Shown piece by piece: positions 44,064 through 52,426 of a stretch of DNA of 64,000 nucleotides. The stretch covers positions 19,047-83,046 of the forward strand of contig JAXLZK010000013.1 of NCBI GenBank assembly GCA_046350935.1, given 5' to 3'. The DNA is from Nitrobium sp046350935. Its GTDB lineage: Bacteria > Nitrospirota > Thermodesulfovibrionia > Thermodesulfovibrionales > Dissulfurispiraceae. Under the pieces are notes generated by a model, which saw only the letters and a list, made by a program, of their open reading frames with translations, did not search any database and was not told the origin of the DNA. The position numbers and the translations under genes were made by a program. Within the stretch, counting starts at the first letter, position 1; each line of letters starts with the position of its first letter.

Positions 44064-44869
44064 TCAATAAAATCACCCTGCACCTCATGGAGATCGGGTT
44101 TTCCGAGTACGAGGCCCGCACGTATGTGGCGCTTTTGGGCAACAATCCCGCTACCGCCTACGAGCTTGCCCGGACGTCCGGAGTCCCCTCTTCCAAAATT
44201 TACCAGGTGCTCGCAAAGCTCCTGGAGCGCGGAGTGGCGTCGGCCCTCGGCGAAGAGGGCACGAAGAGATACGTACCCCTGGAGCCGGGGGAGTTCATCG
44301 AGGGCCACCGGAGCAGGACCGAGGCGACGCTGAAGAGCCTCAAGCAGGAGCTTACCTCTGTCGGGAAAGAGGCGGGGATGTCGTATATCTGGAATATCGG
44401 CGACTACGGCTACCTGATGGACAAGGCGGCGCGGATGATCCGCGACGCCCGTGAAACCATTCTCCTTTCCGTATGGCCTGAGGAGGCCGCGGCCCTCGCA
44501 TCCCTCCTGAAAGAGGCGGAGCGGAGGAAGGTGCGTATTGCTGCCGTGCATTTCGGGGCCCCGGCACTGGACGCCGGACAGGTATTTCCGCATCCTATCG
44601 AGGACACCCTCTATGCGGAGAAGGGCGGCAGAGGCTTGGTGCTGGTGGTCGATGCGAAGGAAGTGCTGATGGGGACCCTCTTCGAGGACGACAGGGTGGA
44701 GGGCGCCTGGAGCATGAACAGGGGCTTCGTGGCCCTCGCCGAGGACTATATGAAGCACGATATTTATATCATGAAGATAGTCCAGCGCTTCGACGGCGAC
44801 CTTATCAGGCGGTTCGGCGCACGCTATGCGAAACTGAGGGACATATTCAGGAACGAGGAGGAATCATGA
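44057..44869 (+). CDS. TrmB-family transcriptional regulator
   Basis: 270 aa. An N-terminal winged helix (GFSEYEARTYVALLGN ... GVPSSKIYQVLAKLLERG) is typical of TrmB/sugar-specific regulators. It is followed by a coiled segment and a C-terminal PLD-like effector-binding domain with GNIGDYGYL-like and ILLSVWPEE strands. It lacks the extra C-terminal maltose-binding domain of archaeal TrmB. It is translationally coupled (ATGA) to an aminotransferase gene, so it may sense an amino acid or keto acid. Confidence 0.82.
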   Translation: MVVNKITLHLMEIGFSEYEARTYVALLGNNPATAYELARTSGVPSSKIYQVLAKLLERGVASALGEEGTKRYVPLEPGEFIEGHRSRTEATLKSLKQELTSVGKEAGMSYIWNIGDYGYLMDKAARMIRDARETILLSVWPEEAAALASLLKEAERRKVRIAAVHFGAPALDAGQVFPHPIEDTLYAEKGGRGLVLVVDAKEVLMGTLFEDDRVEGAWSMNRGFVALAEDYMKHDIYIMKIVQRFDGDLIRRFGARYAKLRDIFRNEEES

Positions 44870-45717
44870 GGATCTATATCGACGGCCGGTACTATGCACG
44901 GGAGGACGCGAAAATTTCGGTCTTCGACCACGGCCTGCTCTATGGGGATGGGGTATTCGAAGGTATCCGCATCTATCACGGCAAGGTCTTCAAGCTCAGA
45001 GAGCACATTGTCCGCCTCTACCGGAGCGCAAGGACCCTCTTCCTGGATATCCCCCTGAACGAAGAGGAGATGGAAAAGGCGGTGCTGGACGCGGTGCGGG
45101 TCAACGAGAAGGAGAACGGCTATATCCGCCTCATCGTCACCCGGGGCGAAGGGCCGCTCGGAATCGACCCGGCGACCTGCCCGAAGGCGTCCGTCATCAT
45201 CATCGTGGGCGACATACAGCTCTATCCGGAGGAGTTCTACGAGAAAGGCATCGGGATCATCACCGCCGCCACGAGGCGCGTGCCCTCCGACACTCTCGAC
45301 CCGAGGGTCAAATCGCTGAACTATCTGAACAACATCATGGCGAAGATCGAGGCGCGTCAGGCAGGGTGCCTCGAAGCGGTGATGCTGAACCGGGAGGGCT
45401 ATGTCGCCGAATGCACGGCGGACAATATCTTCATCGTACGGAACAACGAGCTGCTGACTCCCGAGCCCCGTTTCGGCGCCCTTGACGGCATCACCATGAG
45501 GACGATACTGGACCTGGCGTCCTCCCTCGGGGTGAAGGCCCGCGAAGCCGCCCTCACCCGGTACGATCTGTATACGGCGGACGAGTGCTTCATGACGGGA
45601 ACGGGGGCGGAGGTGATCCCGATCATCCGGATCGACAGCAGAACGATCGGCGACGGGAAGCCCGGTCCCGTCACCGGACGCCTCATCGCCGCCTTCAGGG
45701 AAGTGGTGGCCCGATAG
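44866..45717 (+). CDS. ilvE: Branched-chain-amino-acid aminotransferase (class IV PLP enzyme)
   Basis: 283 aa. Class IV fold with VFDHGLLYGDGVFEGIR near residues 20-38, the PLP Lys in VKSLNYLNN, and EVMLNREGYVAECTADNIF with the conserved Glu/Asn. Length and motifs fit IlvE. D-amino acid transaminase or 4-amino-4-deoxychorismate lyase are alternatives in this fold. It overlaps the regulator gene by 4 nt. Confidence 0.88.
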   Translation: MRIYIDGRYYAREDAKISVFDHGLLYGDGVFEGIRIYHGKVFKLREHIVRLYRSARTLFLDIPLNEEEMEKAVLDAVRVNEKENGYIRLIVTRGEGPLGIDPATCPKASVIIIVGDIQLYPEEFYEKGIGIITAATRRVPSDTLDPRVKSLNYLNNIMAKIEARQAGCLEAVMLNREGYVAECTADNIFIVRNNELLTPEPRFGALDGITMRTILDLASSLGVKAREAALTRYDLYTADECFMTGTGAEVIPIIRIDSRTIGDGKPGPVTGRLIAAFREVVAR

Positions 45718-45736
45718 CCCCTGCCTCCCTTCCGCC

Positions 45737-46180
45737 TTATACCTCCAGGTACTCCCGGTGCCCGAAGCATTTCCGGTAGTCGAGGTACCAGATCCTCTTC
45801 GGCTTGACATGGACGAAGCGGTAATCGGGGTCCGGCGGGAGGTTCCTGATGAGGGGGTACTTCTCGGCGAGAAGGCCGAAGGCGAAAGAAGTGCCCTCCT
45901 GCCGCACCACCTCCGCCTCGCCCTCCATCTGGATGCCTTTGATCAGCATCCAGTCCGGCTCGTCAGTATCGATGGTGAGCGATACCCGTGAATTCTTCTC
46001 CAGGTTGATGAACTTCCTTGTCTGCCTCTTCGTAACAAAATAGAGGTCCAGGCCGTCATTGACGTAAGCGACGGTAGCGACATGGGGCTGGCCCGGATCG
46101 TCGGCGCTGACGGTCGCCAGGTTTGCATAGAGCTGCTTCTTCAAAAAGGCGATGACCTCGTTCTGTAGCTTCTCATCCAT
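45737..46180 (-). CDS. Pyridoxamine 5'-phosphate oxidase-like FMN-binding protein
   Basis: 147 aa from ATG 46180, chosen for AGGAGGGTACGGCA upstream. The split-barrel FMN-binding pattern is visible (LATVSADDPGQPHVATVAYVND, then VSLTIDTDEPDWMLIKGIQM). It probably binds FMN or F420 as a small reductase, or acts as a general stress-type flavoprotein; substrate unknown. It converges with ilvE. Confidence 0.82.
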   Translation of the reverse strand: MDEKLQNEVIAFLKKQLYANLATVSADDPGQPHVATVAYVNDGLDLYFVTKRQTRKFINLEKNSRVSLTIDTDEPDWMLIKGIQMEGEAEVVRQEGTSFAFGLLAEKYPLIRNLPPDPDYRFVHVKPKRIWYLDYRKCFGHREYLEV

Positions 46181-46598
46181 TGCCGTACCCTCCTGAGGGG
46201 AGATGCCTCGTGCATACGCTGCGGGAGGCCTTGCTTGTATGGTATACCCATTCCCTCCGGTTTGCAAGGCCGCCGGCAGGGATCCGGGAGACAGAGAACG
46301 GCGGCAGGCCGGATAGCCGGAAAACGCCTCCTTTGTGGTACAATCCTCTACGCGGCGCGGACCTCACTCTCTGTGTGGTGCGGCATCCTGCTCATTCCGA
46401 CGCATACTGAGGAAAGGGGGAAAAACAAAAGCTTTCCCTTCTGCAGGCGCGTGAGCGGACGGGCGCCCTTCGTCGAGTGTGATTGCAATCACCGCTTTTC
46501 CCCGGTGATCTGCTATTGAATAGGGGGAGTAGAGAGGCGTTCAGACGTATTAATCTCAACCGCCAGTGCACCGAAGGGTTCGCTGCAGGGAAACGAAG
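46181..46598. other. Divergent regulatory region with a CRP-like palindrome
   Basis: No gene is seen. TGTGA-TTGCAA-TCACC (46478-46493) contains the perfect 14-bp palindrome GTGATTGCAATCAC and closely resembles the CRP/FNR-family consensus TGTGA-N6-TCACA. A possible -10 (TATTGAAT) follows near 46513-46520. The site is about 110 bp before the plus-strand gene at 46599. Confidence 0.5.
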
Positions 46599-47003
46599 AT
46601 GGCGCATAACAAGGCAGTCGACAAAAAGACGATAGCGTGGTGGACGGAGCTCGGCCACTATAAGAAAGAGAACGGATGCTGCACACTCCTGAAAGAGGGG
46701 GCGGTGGAAGAGCACCTCAAACTCGCCTTTGACGAGATCATCCCCGTCAAATTCAGCGTCAACTACTGCTGCCAGTGCGGTAGCCCGCTGAAGAGGAGCT
46801 CCGAAAAGAAGGCGGAGGGGAGAGAGGACTGGTGCTGCAGGGTCATGAGGACCCTGAACATCGAACAGATCGATTTTTCGGCGACCGGAAGAGAGACCGC
46901 GACCGCGCCGGTCGCCCACTGCCTCCATTGCGGCAGGGAATTCAAGAGACAGGGCGACGGCGGAAGAGCGCAGAGCAAAGAGAGAGACGACAAGCGCGAT
47001 TAG
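46599..47003 (+). CDS. Small cysteine-rich protein of unknown function
   Basis: 134 aa from ATG 46599 (AGGGAAACGAAG upstream). Two pairs of cysteines, CCQCGSP and CLHCGRE, plus CC pairs elsewhere, indicate one or two zinc or iron sites. The middle is polar and the tail is strongly basic/acidic. I do not recognise a family. It converges with a DMT transporter gene by a 4-nt overlap. Confidence 0.6.
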   Translation: MAHNKAVDKKTIAWWTELGHYKKENGCCTLLKEGAVEEHLKLAFDEIIPVKFSVNYCCQCGSPLKRSSEKKAEGREDWCCRVMRTLNIEQIDFSATGRETATAPVAHCLHCGREFKRQGDGGRAQSKERDDKRD

Positions 47004-47947
47004 CCGCTCCCGTCCGGGGGGTCCTGCCGCATCTGGAGGAGGAGAAGGGAGGCGACAACCAGCCCGGCACCCGCCAGCTGCCAGCCCTCCATCCTTTCCC
47101 CGAGGAAAAGCCACGCGATCACCCCGGCAATGACCGGTTCCGAAGTGGCGGTGATGCTTGCGTGGGTGGAGCGGATCCGGCGGATTCCCTCGTTATACAG
47201 CCCGAAAGGGATGACCGTGCCGAAGATGCCGACAAAAAGGATCCCTCCCCATACCGCACCCTGATGGGCGTGGCGGAAAGCCTCCAGCGGCGGGTGCAGA
47301 GTATTCCAGACAAACGCGGCGCAGAGGAGGGCGTAAAGGACGACGGTCCACGGGGTGTAGGTGCGCATCCCGTGCTCGCTCTTGACCGAATACAGGGCAA
47401 AGGTGACGGCCGATGCCAGGCCGGAAAGGATACCCGCCCGGTTCAGGCTCATCATCTCCAGCCGGTAGGCGCCCACCATGAGAAAACAGCCGATCAGGGC
47501 GCCCAGAAGCGCAGCCGCAGTAGAGAAGGTCAGCCTTCTTCCCGCAAACAGGACCGCAAAGGCGACGACCAATACCGGGGCCTGGTACTGCAGGAGAATA
47601 GCCGCGGCCACCTGTATTTTGCTGATGGCGAACAGATAGGTGAATTGCGCTGCCGCGAGGGCGATCCCGAGAAGCAGGAAAAAGGGGAAATGCCTCCGCT
47701 TGACCGCCAGGAGAGGCCGTCTCCGGGCGAGCAGCCAGATGAGCAATGCCCCGGCGGCCAGGGTGGTCCGCAGCTGCACGAGCTGAAAGGGAGAAATGCC
47801 GTTAAGAAACAGATACTTGGATATAGAACCCGAGGCAGCCCACAGAAAGGCGGCTAGGAGGACGCAGAGATACCCGAGGCGGCCGGCACCGTGCACCTCC
47901 CCAGGTGATCCACCAGGAGCTCCCTTGCAATACGCTGCGTCTTCCAT
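47000..47947 (-). CDS. EamA/DMT-superfamily transporter
   Basis: 315 aa from ATG 47947 with GGAGGGAGTACA upstream. Ten hydrophobic segments arranged as two EamA repeats, with the conserved FLWAASGS start and a C-terminal VIAWLFLGERMEGWQLAGAG. Such proteins export small metabolites or amino acids; the cargo is not predictable here. Upstream lies the assembly gap. Confidence 0.87.
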   Translation of the reverse strand: MEDAAYCKGAPGGSPGEVHGAGRLGYLCVLLAAFLWAASGSISKYLFLNGISPFQLVQLRTTLAAGALLIWLLARRRPLLAVKRRHFPFFLLLGIALAAAQFTYLFAISKIQVAAAILLQYQAPVLVVAFAVLFAGRRLTFSTAAALLGALIGCFLMVGAYRLEMMSLNRAGILSGLASAVTFALYSVKSEHGMRTYTPWTVVLYALLCAAFVWNTLHPPLEAFRHAHQGAVWGGILFVGIFGTVIPFGLYNEGIRRIRSTHASITATSEPVIAGVIAWLFLGERMEGWQLAGAGLVVASLLLLQMRQDPPDGSG

Positions 47948-48002
47948 TGTACTCCCTCCTTTATAGTACGTTTTCCCCTCTTTTTTTGCAAAATACCGTA
48001 TC

Positions 48003-48102
48003 NNNNNNNNNNNNNNNNNNNNNNNNNNNNNNNNNNNNNNNNNNNNNNNNNNNNNNNNNNNNNNNNNNNNNNNNNNNNNNNNNNNNNNNNNNNNNNNNNN
48101 NN
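48003..48102. other. Assembly gap (100 N)
   Basis: Exactly 100 N bases, a scaffolding convention; true length unknown. The bases on either side are intergenic as far as can be seen. Confidence 0.98.
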
Positions 48103-48194
48103 GGACGGTGACTCCTTTCCGAAAATGCGGTATCATTTAAACAGGTATGCCTGCCGGAGGTGTTTTGTTGCAACTCTTTCCCCAAGGAGGAACC

Positions 48195-48653
48195 ATGGAA
48201 ATAACGATCCCTTCTCCCTTAAAAGCGGAGCACGACGAGCTGCACCAGGAACTTGTGAGAGCCACGAAGGAGCCCGGCAAAGTGGGCGAGGCGGCACGGG
48301 CGGTGGCGGAGGTCCTCCATCCCCATTTTGTAAAGGAGGAGGAGTACGCCCTCCCTCCCCTCGGCGCTTTGAAAGCCCTTGCCGAGGACAAACCCGCACC
48401 CGGCGCCGAAAAGGTGATCGAGATGACGGGCAGGCTGAAGGCCGAGCTGCCCCGCATGCTCGAAGAACACGAGGCCATTGTCGCCTCGCTCGAAAGGCTG
48501 GCGGAAGCGGCATGCGAGGAGAACAAGCCCGAGTATGCCCGCTTCGCCGAGAAGCTGATCCTGCACGCCCGGACCGAGGAGGATGTCCTCTATCCGGCCT
48601 CCCTCGTGCTCGGGGAGTATATCAGGCTAAAACAGCCGGCATATTCCCGTTAG
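48195..48653 (+). CDS. Hemerythrin HHE cation-binding domain protein
   Basis: 152 aa from ATG 48195 behind CAAGGAGGAACC. Metal-ligand segments are present in order: EHDELHQEL, HPHFVKEEE, EEHEAIVASL and HARTEEDVLYP, the HHE four-helix pattern with a di-iron site. Likely binds oxygen or nitric oxide or stores iron; no DNA-binding or redox partner domain is fused. A chemoreceptor with a hemerythrin domain lies 0.9 kb downstream. Confidence 0.87.
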   Translation: MEITIPSPLKAEHDELHQELVRATKEPGKVGEAARAVAEVLHPHFVKEEEYALPPLGALKALAEDKPAPGAEKVIEMTGRLKAELPRMLEEHEAIVASLERLAEAACEENKPEYARFAEKLILHARTEEDVLYPASLVLGEYIRLKQPAYSR

Positions 48654-48676
48654 GGTATGTCTGCAGACACACCCTA
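48651..48676. repeat. Imperfect 26-bp palindrome at a stop codon
   Basis: TAGGGTATGTCTG pairs with CAGACACACCCTA with one mismatch, starting at the hemerythrin TAG. It shares AGGGTRTG...CACACCCT with the palindrome at 38824-38855. It could act as a 3' stabilising hairpin; no T-run follows. Confidence 0.65.
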
Positions 48677-48755
48677 GACACGCCGCGCCGGTCAAAAGCA
48701 GGGGGGAAGTTCGCCCACAGCCCGTTTTCTCCGGCTGCCCGCAGGGGGCACGGAA

Positions 48756-49412
48756 TCATGCACCGTGTCCCTCCCTGCATTTTTCCTGCAGCTCCTGAAA
48801 GAAGCGCTGCCAGGACTCAGAGAGGGCGGGTACCGAGAGGACCCTCCCGATGCCCGGGCAGTTGCTCCTGTCGTGGTAGCGGATATGGTTGGCAAAGGAG
48901 ACGGCAACTCCCCGCTCATCGCGCTCCCTCAGCACCAGGGCGTCCCCCTGCCCGACGCTCCCCTCCTCCAGCACGCGGAGATAAAAGCCGGTGCGGCCCG
49001 AATCCTTCACGAGCTGCACCATGTCCTCCCTCCCGAAGCGCGCCGCGAGGGTTCTGCAGGGCTGCCGCGGCTGGCTGACCTGCACCACGGCAGTTCCGAG
49101 CCCGAAGATATCGCCGATGCAGACCTCCTCCTCGTGCAGGCCGGCGACGGTGAGGTTCTCCCCAAAGGCGGCGGCAGGCATCCTGATCCCCAACACCGCT
49201 TCCCAGTAGGGATAATGATCCCTGCTGTAGACGCAGACTGCCTTGTTCGGCCCTCCATGGTAGCGCGGGTCTCCCACCCCGTCCCCCTCGAACCCTGTTT
49301 TTCCGAGGCGCAGCAGTCCGAGTACCGGCGTCTTACAGATGCCCGTAGTAAGCTCCCTGCCGTAGAGCACTTCCTTTTTCGGCAGTCCGACGGAAAGCGT
49401 ATCGATGACCAT
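48756..49412 (-). CDS. MOSC domain protein (YiiM-like)
   Basis: 218 aa from ATG 49412 (AAGGAGCGAG upstream). The beta-strand-rich MOSC domain is indicated by GDPRYHGGPNKAVCVYS, FGENLTVAG and QPRQPCRTLAARFG, where the conserved Cys could bind molybdenum-cofactor sulfur. The family reduces N-hydroxylated compounds or traffics sulfur. It is transcribed divergently from the chemoreceptor gene. Confidence 0.87.
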   Translation of the reverse strand: MVIDTLSVGLPKKEVLYGRELTTGICKTPVLGLLRLGKTGFEGDGVGDPRYHGGPNKAVCVYSRDHYPYWEAVLGIRMPAAAFGENLTVAGLHEEEVCIGDIFGLGTAVVQVSQPRQPCRTLAARFGREDMVQLVKDSGRTGFYLRVLEEGSVGQGDALVLRERDERGVAVSFANHIRYHDRSNCPGIGRVLSVPALSESWQRFFQELQEKCREGHGA

Positions 49413-49516
49413 CTCGCTCCTTATGGTGTTTCTCCTGCCCTGCAGAGGCATGGGATTGATTCATTATAGCAGATGGCTTATAATGACTATCCATAAATGC
49501 ATACCGGAGGAAAGAA

Positions 49517-51652
49517 ATGCGGATTCTTTTTAACTTGCGGATGAAATACAAACTCTTCGTAAGCACCACGGTTGCCGTCGCATGTATGATCGTCCTTGCT
49601 GCGGGGCTCCTCATCTCCCTGAAACAGACGCTCCTCGAAGACAAGAAGACGATGACCCGGCAGGTGGTGGAAGCTGCCTACGGGGTGATCGAGCATTTCT
49701 ACGCCCTGTCGAAGGAAGGGAAGCTCCCGGAGGACGAGGCGAAGGCCGCTGCCAAGGCCGCCCTTGCCTCGCTCCGCTATTCAGGAAAGGAATATTTCTG
49801 GGTCAATGACGACGCCTTGCCCTACCCCACGATGGTGATGCATCCCACAATCCCGGCGCTGGACGGGAAGGTGCTCGACGACCAGAAGTTCAACTGCGCC
49901 ACCAGCCTCCAGCAAGGCGCGGAGGGGCCGATCGTCAAGACCGACGGACAGAAGAACCTCTTCCAGTCCTTCGTGGAAGTCGCCGCCGGGGAGAAGGGCC
50001 AGGGGTATGTGACCTACCGCTGGCAAAAACCCCTGCCCGAAGGCGGGGTGACCGCGGAGCGGTACCCCAAGATCTCCTTCGTCAAGAAATTCGCCCCCTG
50101 GAAGTGGATCATCGGGAGCGGAGTGTACATGGACGATATCGATGCCGCTTTCTGGAGCAAGGCGAGGGTCCTCGGGATCATCATCGTGCTCCTCGTCGCC
50201 CTGCTCTTTTTCATCGGCTGGTATCTCGGGAAGGTGATCTCCTCGCCCCTCGGCGAGCTGACCGGCAAAGTCGAGCAGATGGCAGGCGGCAACCTGACCG
50301 TCGCAATCGGATACAAAGGCAGGGACGAGGCGGGCGTCCTTGCGGAGAACATGAACCATATGGTCTCCGCCTTTAAGAGCACTCTCCGCGGGATCCTCAC
50401 GTCTGCCTCCGACGTGCTCTCCTCCATGGGGATGCTGACGGAAAGCTCCCAGAAAACCTCCGAGGGGGCGCGGAACCAGTCGATCCAGGCTGCACAGATC
50501 GCTGCCGCCTCTGAGGAGATGAGCCAGACGATCACCGACATCGCGCGGAACGCCACCCAGGCGTCCGACATATCGGTGGATGCCATGCACACGGCGGAGA
50601 ACGGGAAGAGCATCGCGGTGGGCGCGGTCGAGACGATCAACCTGGTCCGCACCTCCACGATAGAGCTCTCGGGGATGATAGGCAGCCTGAACGGCAGAGT
50701 GTCGGAGATCGGGGAGATCATCACCGTGATCAACGACATCGCCGACCAGACGAGCCTTCTCGCCCTCAACGCCGCCATCGAAGCGGCGCGTGCAGGAGAG
50801 CAGGGCCGGGGCTTCGCCGTGGTGGCCGACGAGGTGCGGAAACTGGCGGAGCGGACCATCAAGGCGACGACCGAAATCACCGGGAAGATCCGCGCCGTGC
50901 AGAACGAATCGAAGCAGACCGCGGCATCCATGGAGGAGGCGTCGGACAAGGTAGAGACCGCGACCGACTACATCAGGCAGGTGGAAGACTCCCTTAACCG
51001 CATTGTCGAATCGGTGCAGCAGGTAAAGGACCAGATCACCCAGATCGCCACCGCGGTGGAGGAACAGGCCTCCGCGTCGGAAGAGGTGACCCGGAACATC
51101 GAGAGGACCTCCTCCATCTCCACCAATATGGAAAAGATGGCTGAAGAGGTTATGAACCAGGTCAGCCTGCTGTCGAGCGTTGCGGAATCCCTGCGCGTCT
51201 CGTGCGCCGGGTTCACTCTCGAGGGGGGAGCGCGCCAGGAGGGCGGCGGGTTCATCCAGTGGAGCGGCAACTACAGCGTCAATGTCGGAATGATAGACGA
51301 CCAGCATAAGGAAATCATACGGCTCGTCAACGAGATGCACGACGCCCTGCGCCAGAGGAAGTCGCGGGAGGTTCTCGGAAGGATCCTCAGCGAGCTGGCC
51401 GACTATGCGGTGAAGCATTTCAAGGTCGAGGAGGACCTGTTCCAGAAATACGGGTATCCCGAAGAGGCGGTGCATAAAGAGGCGCACGCGGCATTGGTCA
51501 ATAAGGTCGTGGAGCTGAAAAGGGACTTCGAGAGCGGGCGTGCGTCCATCAATACCGACGTGATGAACTTCCTGAAGGACTGGCTGATCAACCACATCCT
51601 GCGCATCGACAAGAGGTACTCCGCGTTTATGAACAGCCGGGGTGTGGTATAG
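49517..51652 (+). CDS. Methyl-accepting chemotaxis protein fused to a C-terminal bacteriohemerythrin
   Basis: 711 aa, start behind GGAGGAAAGAA. TM1 (~11-34), a periplasmic Cache_2-type sensor (~45-205, GKEYFWVNDDALPYPTMVMHP), TM2 (~216-238), HAMP, then a long cytoplasmic signalling coiled coil with the conserved hairpin ADQTSLLALNAAIEAARAGE. From residue 576 a complete bacteriohemerythrin domain begins; all seven di-iron ligands are seen (DDQHKE, HFKVEE, HKEAH, HILRID). This resembles the oxygen-sensing DcrH of Desulfovibrio. It should couple Cache ligands and intracellular O2/NO to CheA. Confidence 0.93.
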   Translation: MRILFNLRMKYKLFVSTTVAVACMIVLAAGLLISLKQTLLEDKKTMTRQVVEAAYGVIEHFYALSKEGKLPEDEAKAAAKAALASLRYSGKEYFWVNDDALPYPTMVMHPTIPALDGKVLDDQKFNCATSLQQGAEGPIVKTDGQKNLFQSFVEVAAGEKGQGYVTYRWQKPLPEGGVTAERYPKISFVKKFAPWKWIIGSGVYMDDIDAAFWSKARVLGIIIVLLVALLFFIGWYLGKVISSPLGELTGKVEQMAGGNLTVAIGYKGRDEAGVLAENMNHMVSAFKSTLRGILTSASDVLSSMGMLTESSQKTSEGARNQSIQAAQIAAASEEMSQTITDIARNATQASDISVDAMHTAENGKSIAVGAVETINLVRTSTIELSGMIGSLNGRVSEIGEIITVINDIADQTSLLALNAAIEAARAGEQGRGFAVVADEVRKLAERTIKATTEITGKIRAVQNESKQTAASMEEASDKVETATDYIRQVEDSLNRIVESVQQVKDQITQIATAVEEQASASEEVTRNIERTSSISTNMEKMAEEVMNQVSLLSSVAESLRVSCAGFTLEGGARQEGGGFIQWSGNYSVNVGMIDDQHKEIIRLVNEMHDALRQRKSREVLGRILSELADYAVKHFKVEEDLFQKYGYPEEAVHKEAHAALVNKVVELKRDFESGRASINTDVMNFLKDWLINHILRIDKRYSAFMNSRGVV

Positions 51653-51699
51653 AGGCGGCGCTGCGCACCGTCGAGCCCTTCCCCGGCGGGCGGACAGGG

Positions 51700-51739
51700 A
51701 AGGCAGGAGAATCGCTACCGTAAGGCCTTCTCCTGCCTT
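51700..51739. terminator. Inverted repeat between convergent genes
   Basis: AAGGCAGGAGAA (51700-51711) and TTCTCCTGCCTT (51728-51739) can form a 12-bp stem with a 16-nt loop. It overlaps the 3' end of the ABC ATPase gene and lies 48 bp after the chemoreceptor stop. No T-run is present, so termination is tentative. Confidence 0.4.
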
Positions 51740-52423
51740 GACGGGCGCACATCGTCCGCCACCATCCCGTCCTTCAGCGTAATGACGCGGTCCGCCCTCC
51801 CGATGATGAGAGGGTCGTGGGAGGAGAAGACGAAAGTCGTGCCGGAGTTCCTGTTGATCGCATGGAGCAGGGCGACAAGCTCTTCCCCTGTCGCCGAATC
51901 GAGATTGGCGGTGGGCTCGTCGGCGATGACGATCGGAGGGGCCGACACAATGGCCCTCGCCACGGCAACCCGCTGCTGCTGCCCCCCCGCTCAGCTCGGC
52001 GGGACGCCTCGCCCCGAATCCGGAGAGCCCCACACAGGCAAGGGCCTCCGTGACCCTCGTGCGCCGCTCCGCAGCAGGAAGGCCTTTCAAAAGGAGCACG
52101 TACTCCACATTCTCGTATGCGGTCAGCACCGGGATAAGGTTGAAAGCCTGAAACACGAACCCGATCCGGTGCAGCCGCATGCTCGCAAGCCGGGTGCCGG
52201 ACATCGAGGCGGTCGATTCTCCCTCGATGGAGACCGTCCCCTCCGTGGGGAAATCGAGCCCGCCCATCAGATGGAGAAGGGTGGTCTTGCCGGAGCCCGA
52301 GGATCCCGCAATGCAGACGAACTCGCCCCTGTCGACGGAGAGGCTCACCCCACGGAGCGCAGGAGCCGGAACCCCTTTCGCATCGTAGGTCTTCCGTATG
52401 TCCTTCAGTTCGATGAGCGCCAT
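51715..52423 (-). CDS. LolD/MacB-like ABC transporter ATPase (one frameshift)
   Basis: Reads MALIELKDIRKTYDAKGVPA..., Walker A GSSGSGKTT, and up to PAELSGG. There a run of seven G (51983-51989) shifts the frame; with six G it continues GGQQQRVAVARAIVSAPPIVIADEPTANLD to a TAG at 51715, giving about 235 aa, normal for LolD. So the signature motif itself is split by the homopolymer. A sequencing error or a recent inactivation are both possible. It is 3 nt downstream of its permease gene. Confidence 0.83.
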
Positions 52424-52426
52424 CGC

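Noticed and set aside
49781..52423. 880-codon minus-strand frame that continues beyond the ABC ATPase into the chemoreceptor region
   Set aside because: Only the first ~150 codons are the ATPase; the rest is antisense to the chemoreceptor and results from the G-run frameshift.
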